A DNA stretch of 64,000 nt from Streptomyces sp. TSRI0107. Its GTDB lineage: Bacteria; Actinomycetota; Actinomycetes; Streptomycetales; Streptomycetaceae. The notes below the pieces were generated by a model, which was not told where the DNA came from, did not search any database, and saw only the letters and a list, made by a program, of their open reading frames with translations. The DNA lies in NCBI RefSeq assembly GCF_001905845.1, contig NZ_LIVZ01000021.1, positions 1 through 64,000 on the forward strand, read 5' to 3'. Position numbers and translations under genes: made by a program. Positions 60,350 to 64,000 of the stretch are shown here, piece by piece. Numbering within the stretch: the first letter of the stretch is position 1; each line of letters starts with the position of its first letter.

Positions 60350-60901
60350 GTGATCAGTTACCCAAGCAGGCACTGCACGGTGGAGCTCCAAGCCCTGCCG
60401 TCGCGGATCGGCCAGGTCCGCAGAATCGTTTCAGCGCAGTTGCGCTACTGGCATCTGGATGCCCTGATAGACCGAGCCGCGCTCGGTGTGACAGAGCTGC
60501 TCACCAACGTCCACCGCCATGCCCAGCCCGACAAGATGTGCACCGTGGAGATCGAGCTGCTGCTCGACCGGCTCAAGGTCTCGGTGCGCGACCACGACCC
60601 CCGTCTCCCGGTGGTCGAGGACGCCGCGTCGCTGGCCACCTGTGGGCGCGGGCTCGCCATGGTGGCTGCCGTCAGCGAGAGTTGGGGCGCGCGGCCGGAC
60701 GGCGATCAGGGGAAGGTCGTCTGGTTCACCCTGCCGGCGCCCACCCCCACGCGGAGGACACCGGCACGTCCACCGCTCCTCACGACCCCCGAGGCGCCCG
60801 TGCGCCGCTTCCCGGAGGTCGAGCCCGTCGCCCGCGTGGAACGTCCCGCCGACGCGCGCCGGCCCACACCCACTCCCGCCCGGTCCGCCGTTCCCGGCTG
60901 A
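60350..60901 (+). CDS. RsbW-like ATP-binding protein (anti-sigma-factor kinase family)
   Basis: The 183-residue protein has the HATPase_c N-box LGVTELLTNVHRHAQPDK, the G1-like RDHDPRLPV and G2 ATCGRGLAMVAAVSESWG. A Pro/Arg-rich tail follows (about 130-183). It belongs to the Streptomyces RsbW-like family of putative serine kinases. The GTG start at 60350 follows GGGGAG. No sigma factor gene is adjacent. Confidence 0.85.
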   Translation: MISYPSRHCTVELQALPSRIGQVRRIVSAQLRYWHLDALIDRAALGVTELLTNVHRHAQPDKMCTVEIELLLDRLKVSVRDHDPRLPVVEDAASLATCGRGLAMVAAVSESWGARPDGDQGKVVWFTLPAPTPTRRTPARPPLLTTPEAPVRRFPEVEPVARVERPADARRPTPTPARSAVPG

Positions 60902-61688
60902 CCGGGCGGTGAGGGGGCGGTTCCTCGCGGGGTGCCGGACCCCCGGGGGGCGCTTCTTGAGGGGTCGCTCCTCGGGGTGCCGGGCCTTGAGGTGCCGGGT
61001 CCCTGCGGGGCTGCCTTTCGACGGGCTGCTCGTGGGGATCCGTCCCCGGGAGATCCGCTCCGCGCGGGGCGATCCTGGCGGGCCACTCCCCCAAGGGGCA
61101 CGTTGCGTGAAAGGGGCTGCTGAGAGGGACAGCCCGCGAGGGGTGTCCCGCGAGGGGTGTCCCGCGAGGGGTGTCCCGCGAGGGGCGTGCGACGAGGTAC
61201 GGCCTGCGAGAGGTACGTCCGTGAAGGGCGAACACGAGAGGTACGGCCTATGAGGGGAGGCCCGCGATCGGCGCTCGGCGAGAGGTACGTCCCGCGAGGG
61301 GTTCGTCCGGCAAGGGGTGGCCCAAGAGGTAGCCCACGCGGGCACCCCGCGAATGGCGCTCGCCGAGAAGTACGTCCCGAAAGGGGTACGACCGCGAGGG
61401 GTAAACGGCTTGCCCGCAAGGGCCGAGCCCCGAGGGACCGTCCTCCGAGGGCCGGCCTACATAGGGCCGCCCACGAGGCGCCGTCCACAATGGCGCCGTC
61501 CCGATGGCGTCACCCCACTACGGGCCGTTCTCCGCGGAGTTCGCCCTGAGCGGGTCCCCTCGGGGGCGCCTCGAACAGGCCCCCGACGGGTTCCCCCAAC
61601 AAACCCCCCGACGGGTCCGCCCCGAGGGGTCGCCCCGGTGGAGCGGGGCGGGTGGAGGCGGTGGCCTCCCGGTGGCTGGTTGTCGCGG
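60902..61688. other. Gap of 787 bp made mostly of degenerate short repeats
   Basis: No gene is supported between the RsbW-like gene and the SHOCT gene. Most of the gap consists of the repeat array at 60940-61460. Open frames exist on both strands but change composition and frame from unit to unit. Confidence 0.65.
60940..61460. repeat. Degenerate 14-16 bp minisatellite
   Basis: Consecutive units of the type GCGAGGGGTGTCCC, GCGAGAGGTACGTCC and GTGAAGGGCGAACAC fill about 500 bp. Four nearly perfect 14-bp copies (CCCGCGAGGGGTGT, last with one change) stand at 61133-61188. The units decay toward both ends. It resembles, but does not match in sequence, the array at 44549-45325. Confidence 0.75.
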
Positions 61689-61970
61689 TCATGTTGGGCC
61701 GCCCTTGCCGGTACGGCCGAACTGCTCGTCCAGGACGGACAGTCGGCGCCAGTACTCGTCCTCGTCGATCTCGCCGGTGGCGAAGCGGCGGCCGAGGAGG
61801 GCGATCGGCGAGGTGTGGTCGACGGCCGGCCGCCAGGAGCCGCCGCGTCCGCGCCACACGGTGCGGCGCAGCAGGGTGATCCCGCCGATCACGACGGCCG
61901 CCCACATCAGCGGGAAGAACAGGATCCACGGGCCGGGACCGCCGTCGCCGAGGTGTGCCAGGGTCTGCAT
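61689..61970 (-). CDS. SHOCT-domain membrane protein
   Basis: The 93-residue protein has one membrane helix (about 14-36) and a C-terminal SHOCT motif (SPIALLGRRFATGEIDEDEYWRRLSVL). SHOCT domains are short oligomerisation modules at the ends of membrane-linked proteins. Function unknown. ATG 61970 was chosen. Confidence 0.82.
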   Translation of the reverse strand: MQTLAHLGDGGPGPWILFFPLMWAAVVIGGITLLRRTVWRGRGGSWRPAVDHTSPIALLGRRFATGEIDEDEYWRRLSVLDEQFGRTGKGGPT

Positions 61971-62111
61971 CGCGAGTCATCTCCCGAGTCGATTCGTCCG
62001 GATGGGACGCCTCAAGCCTGGCTCGCACCAGGGACCCGGGTCGTCGTACGGCCGACGGCACCGCGCATACCCCGCCGGGAGTACCTGCGTGAGCCATGTC
62101 AGAGTCTTCGC

Positions 62112-62735
62112 ATGTCCAACGGCATCGCCTACCCCGTCTTCCGTACGCCCGATCCGGCACTCGCGCTGAGCGTCGCCCGTCGGATGGTGGCGTTCGGCGT
62201 CCAGCCGTATTCCGAGGTGTCGGTGGAGGCCGAGGTGCCCACCCTGGCCGAGGTGAGGCGCATGCTGGACGTGCTTCCCGGGGCGTGGTTCACGAGCCAC
62301 ACCGCACCATTCCATCTGGACCCGGCTCTGGCCCGCTCCATCCCAGACATCCCCGACATGCCCGATGGGGACATTCCCCGCGACCTCGCCCGGGTGGCGG
62401 AGTTCCCGCCCTTCACCGTCTCGCTGCCGGACCAAAAGGTGGGAAGCGTCGAGGACCGCTTCACAGCCGCAGCCGAACGCAGCCCGGCCGCGGTCCACTG
62501 GACCTCTTTGTCCTGGCCGGCGGCGCCGGTGCACGACCTGCACGGTGAGGGCAAGCACGCCGAGGTGACGCTCCTGCTCAACTGCGACTCCATCGAGCTC
62601 GACGCCCCCGCCGACACGCACTTGGTTCTCGTCCACGTCCGTCGCCGCAACCGGGACGGCTACGAGGACCGCATGGCGCGGTGGCTCGCCGAGCAGATCG
62701 GGCAAAGGGTGATCGGTCCTCCGCAGGAAGGCTGA
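62112..62735 (+). CDS. Protein of unknown function, 207 residues
   Basis: I do not recognise the family. The protein is soluble and starts MSNGIAYPVFRTPDPALALS, with alternating strands and helices (AEVRRMLDVLPGAWFTSHTAP, ELDAPADTHLVLVHVRR). No motif or membrane helix is visible. The start is ATG 62112; the upstream region is weak for a ribosome site. The gene is convergent with a broken barstar-like gene. Confidence 0.65.
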   Translation: MSNGIAYPVFRTPDPALALSVARRMVAFGVQPYSEVSVEAEVPTLAEVRRMLDVLPGAWFTSHTAPFHLDPALARSIPDIPDMPDGDIPRDLARVAEFPPFTVSLPDQKVGSVEDRFTAAAERSPAAVHWTSLSWPAAPVHDLHGEGKHAEVTLLLNCDSIELDAPADTHLVLVHVRRRNRDGYEDRMARWLAEQIGQRVIGPPQEG

Positions 62736-62736
62736 G

Positions 62737-63345
62737 GCCGACGGTCTCCCTGTCGCCGGGCCTGGTCGGGTGCCTCCGGTCGCACGGGCTCCTCGAAGGA
62801 GGAGAGCCGGCCGTCCGGATCCTCCACGACGTCCGCCAGCGCGCGGCGTGCGACCTTGGAGTCGTGCCACGCCAAGGTGAAGGGCGGGACCACTCCGAAT
62901 CCACCGCCCAGGCAGTCTTTGAAGGCGTTCCACTCCCGTCCGAAGTAGCGGCCGGGCCCGAGCAGAGCCTCGGCGATGGCGCAGTGCAGCCCGGGAACGT
63001 CCGTGACGAACCGGCCGTCGAGATGGTGCTCACCGCCGGACCGGTCCGGCTGGGGCACGGGCACCCGCCAGGCTCGGGTGGTGAGGTCCAACCACTCGGC
63101 CCTGCCCTGCGAGTCGTACGGCGCCGACAGGTCGGGCTCCGACGGCGGGCCCTGATACCGGCACCGTGGCGATCCAGCACCAGGAGATCGGCCCAGCCCC
63201 GTGACCATCGACGTGGTCGCTGCGTCCCTACGAGCAGGGGTCCCGCAGGCACGCAGCCGATGAGCTCCACGGGAACGGGAGCCGGGTCCGCCCGCGGCTT
63301 GAACAAGCCGTCCACGGCCGAGCACCTCCCCCACAGCTGTTCCAT
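62737..63345 (-). pseudogene. Barstar-like protein gene with a frameshift
   Basis: In one minus-strand frame a barstar-like C-terminal domain is clear: LDGRFVTDVPGLHCAIAEALLGPGRYFGREWNAF, then CLGGGFGVVPPFTLAWHD. The likely N-terminal half (LWGRCSAVDGLFKP, VPVELIGCVPAGPLLVG, WADLLVLD) lies in another frame, with the switch near 63170. Barstar inhibits barnase-type RNases. The two halves cannot be read as one protein, so this is either a pseudogene or a sequencing error. The C-terminal frame stays open to 62660, overlapping the convergent gene. Confidence 0.62.
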
Positions 63346-63433
63346 GCCGTCTTCGTCCTCCACCCGGCGTGATCCAGCAGCGCCGGTAGCTCCGTCCCGG
63401 TCGCCGGTCGCACTGTGATGGGCGTCGCGGCGC

Positions 63434-63766
63434 TCACTCGGTCGGTGTCCCGACGCGGAGACGGTTGCCGTCTGGGTCACGGAGCTCCACTTCCCGTGCC
63501 CAAGGGGCCTCGGCGACCGGTACGCCGAACTCGGCGGCGATCTCGTCCACGTCCGCCACCCGCAGGTAGACGAGCGTGTCCGGGCGGGCGTCCCCGGTGT
63601 GCTCCGAGAGGAACAACCGCACGCGTCCGCGCGCGACTTCGACGAAGGCGGGCAGCTCGGGTGCGAAGCGGTGCTCCCACTGCGGGCTGAAACCCAGTCG
63701 CTCGTACCAGCGGACGGCTGCGGCGGCGTCGGCCACGCGGAGGATCGGTATGACTTCCTCTTCCAT
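63434..63766 (-). CDS. VOC-family protein (bleomycin-resistance-like)
   Basis: The 110-residue protein is a single glyoxalase/bleomycin-resistance-type domain (PILRVADAAAAVRWYERLGF at the start, VELRDPDGNRLRVG at the end). Such small proteins bind or modify diverse ligands, including bleomycin-like drugs. The substrate is not known. ATG 63766 was chosen. Confidence 0.82.
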   Translation of the reverse strand: MEEEVIPILRVADAAAAVRWYERLGFSPQWEHRFAPELPAFVEVARGRVRLFLSEHTGDARPDTLVYLRVADVDEIAAEFGVPVAEAPWAREVELRDPDGNRLRVGTPTE

Positions 63767-63829
63767 GGCGTCATGATCACAGAAAGTCAGGTCGCGGACA
63801 GGCGGACGCGCGACAAAGCTCGGCTTCTG

Positions 63830-63845
63830 TAACTACTGGTATGTA
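63830..63845. promoter_or_regulatory. Probable TetR-type operator
   Basis: On the minus strand the element reads TACATACCAGTAGTTA and matches the 17919-17934 element at 13 of 16 positions. It lies 10 bp upstream of the TetR start, as expected for autoregulation. Confidence 0.5.
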
Positions 63846-63855
63846 CACTCCCCTC

Positions 63856-64000
63856 ATGACCACCTCCGAGCGACTGATCCAGTCCACCCGCGAGCTGCTC
63901 TGGGAGCGCGGGTACGTGGGCACCAGCCCCAAGGCGATCCTGGAGCGCGCGGGTGCCGGGCAGGGCAGCATGTATCACCACTTCAAGGGCAAGCCGGATC
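63856..64000 (+). CDS. TetR-family transcriptional regulator (partial, runs off window)
   Basis: The 48 visible residues are a TetR DNA-binding domain: TTSERLIQSTRELLWERGYVG, then SPKAILERAGAGQGSMYHHFKGK. ATG 63856 was chosen over ATG 63841 because the earlier one lies in the operator-like element. The rest of the gene is outside the window. Confidence 0.82.
   Translation, partial: MTTSERLIQSTRELLWERGYVGTSPKAILERAGAGQGSMYHHFKGKPD

Noticed and set aside
60706..61488. Open frames of 260-300 codons on the minus strand in the minisatellite
   Set aside because: Repeats of Arg/Pro/Ser without a conserved frame, partly antisense to the RsbW-like gene.
61510..62160. 216-codon frame overlapping the SHOCT gene
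   Set aside because: Arg/Pro-rich with no motif. The SHOCT gene in another frame of the same strand is recognisable.

Overview
The window is about 72% G+C, nearly every gene ends codons in G or C, and gene families such as GlxA-type regulators, SpoIIE phosphatases, RsbW-like kinases, TerD/TerB proteins, MDMPI-fold enzymes, DUF6643 and SHOCT proteins crowd together. This is a Streptomyces (or close actinomycete) chromosome segment. I recognise no rRNA, tRNA, CRISPR array, integrase or intact insertion sequence.

Layout. 0-8 kb: end of an unidentified gene and a strong hairpin, a prepilin peptidase, a GlxA-type regulator divergent from a saccharopine-dehydrogenase-like reductase, a leftward run (VOC protein, MDMPI enzyme, DUF1877, unknown protein), then a DUF485/solute:cation symporter operon. 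8-18 kb: a multidomain PAS/GAF/PP2C/ATPase signalling protein and a lipid- or acyl-type catabolic neighbourhood (TetR repressor, HAD protein, thiolase, epoxide-hydrolase-like enzyme, SCO6745-like protein, MDMPI enzyme, SDR, zinc-free MDR reductase). Two operator-like palindromes recur here, and one also stands before the symporter operon. 18-20 kb: TatA, a Spo0M-like protein and a TerB protein, each preceded by the same CTTCTAC-N6-GTAGAAG dyad 60-70 bp upstream of its start. 20-28 kb: M56 protease/BlaI pair, acyltransferase 3, and a TauE/amidohydrolase/NCS2 permease operon divergent from a LacI-family repressor with two back-to-back palindromic operators between them.

28-36.7 kb is patchy and partly decayed: a 71-bp fragment of the MHS transporter gene, a secreted SGNH hydrolase, featureless stretches, an Lrp regulator divergent from an RBBP9-type hydrolase, a dienelactone-hydrolase-like protein lacking the family cysteine, cydAB, and a broken lasso-peptide-type asparagine synthetase. 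The intact transporter starts where this patch ends. 36.7-41 kb: MHS transporter, PucR/CdaR-type regulator and 3-hydroxybutyrate dehydrogenase, likely a hydroxybutyrate-use module. 41-64 kb looks like stable chromosome: NUDIX, apolipoprotein N-acyltransferase, O-antigen-ligase-like protein, Asp/Glu racemase, HpnB-like glycosyltransferase, double-TerD protein, MOSC protein, an unusual beta-helix/AAA+ fusion, a membrane alpha/beta-hydrolase-like protein, DeoR regulator, PLP cysteine synthase-like enzyme and an RsbW-like ATPase. Two long G+C-rich repeat arrays (44.5-45.3 kb and 60.9-61.6 kb) fill gaps between genes. The window closes with a broken barstar-like gene, a VOC protein and the start of a TetR gene.

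The least explained items are the CTTCTAC dyad regulon, the nested repeat array, the beta-helix/AAA+ protein and the decayed 28-36.7 kb patch.
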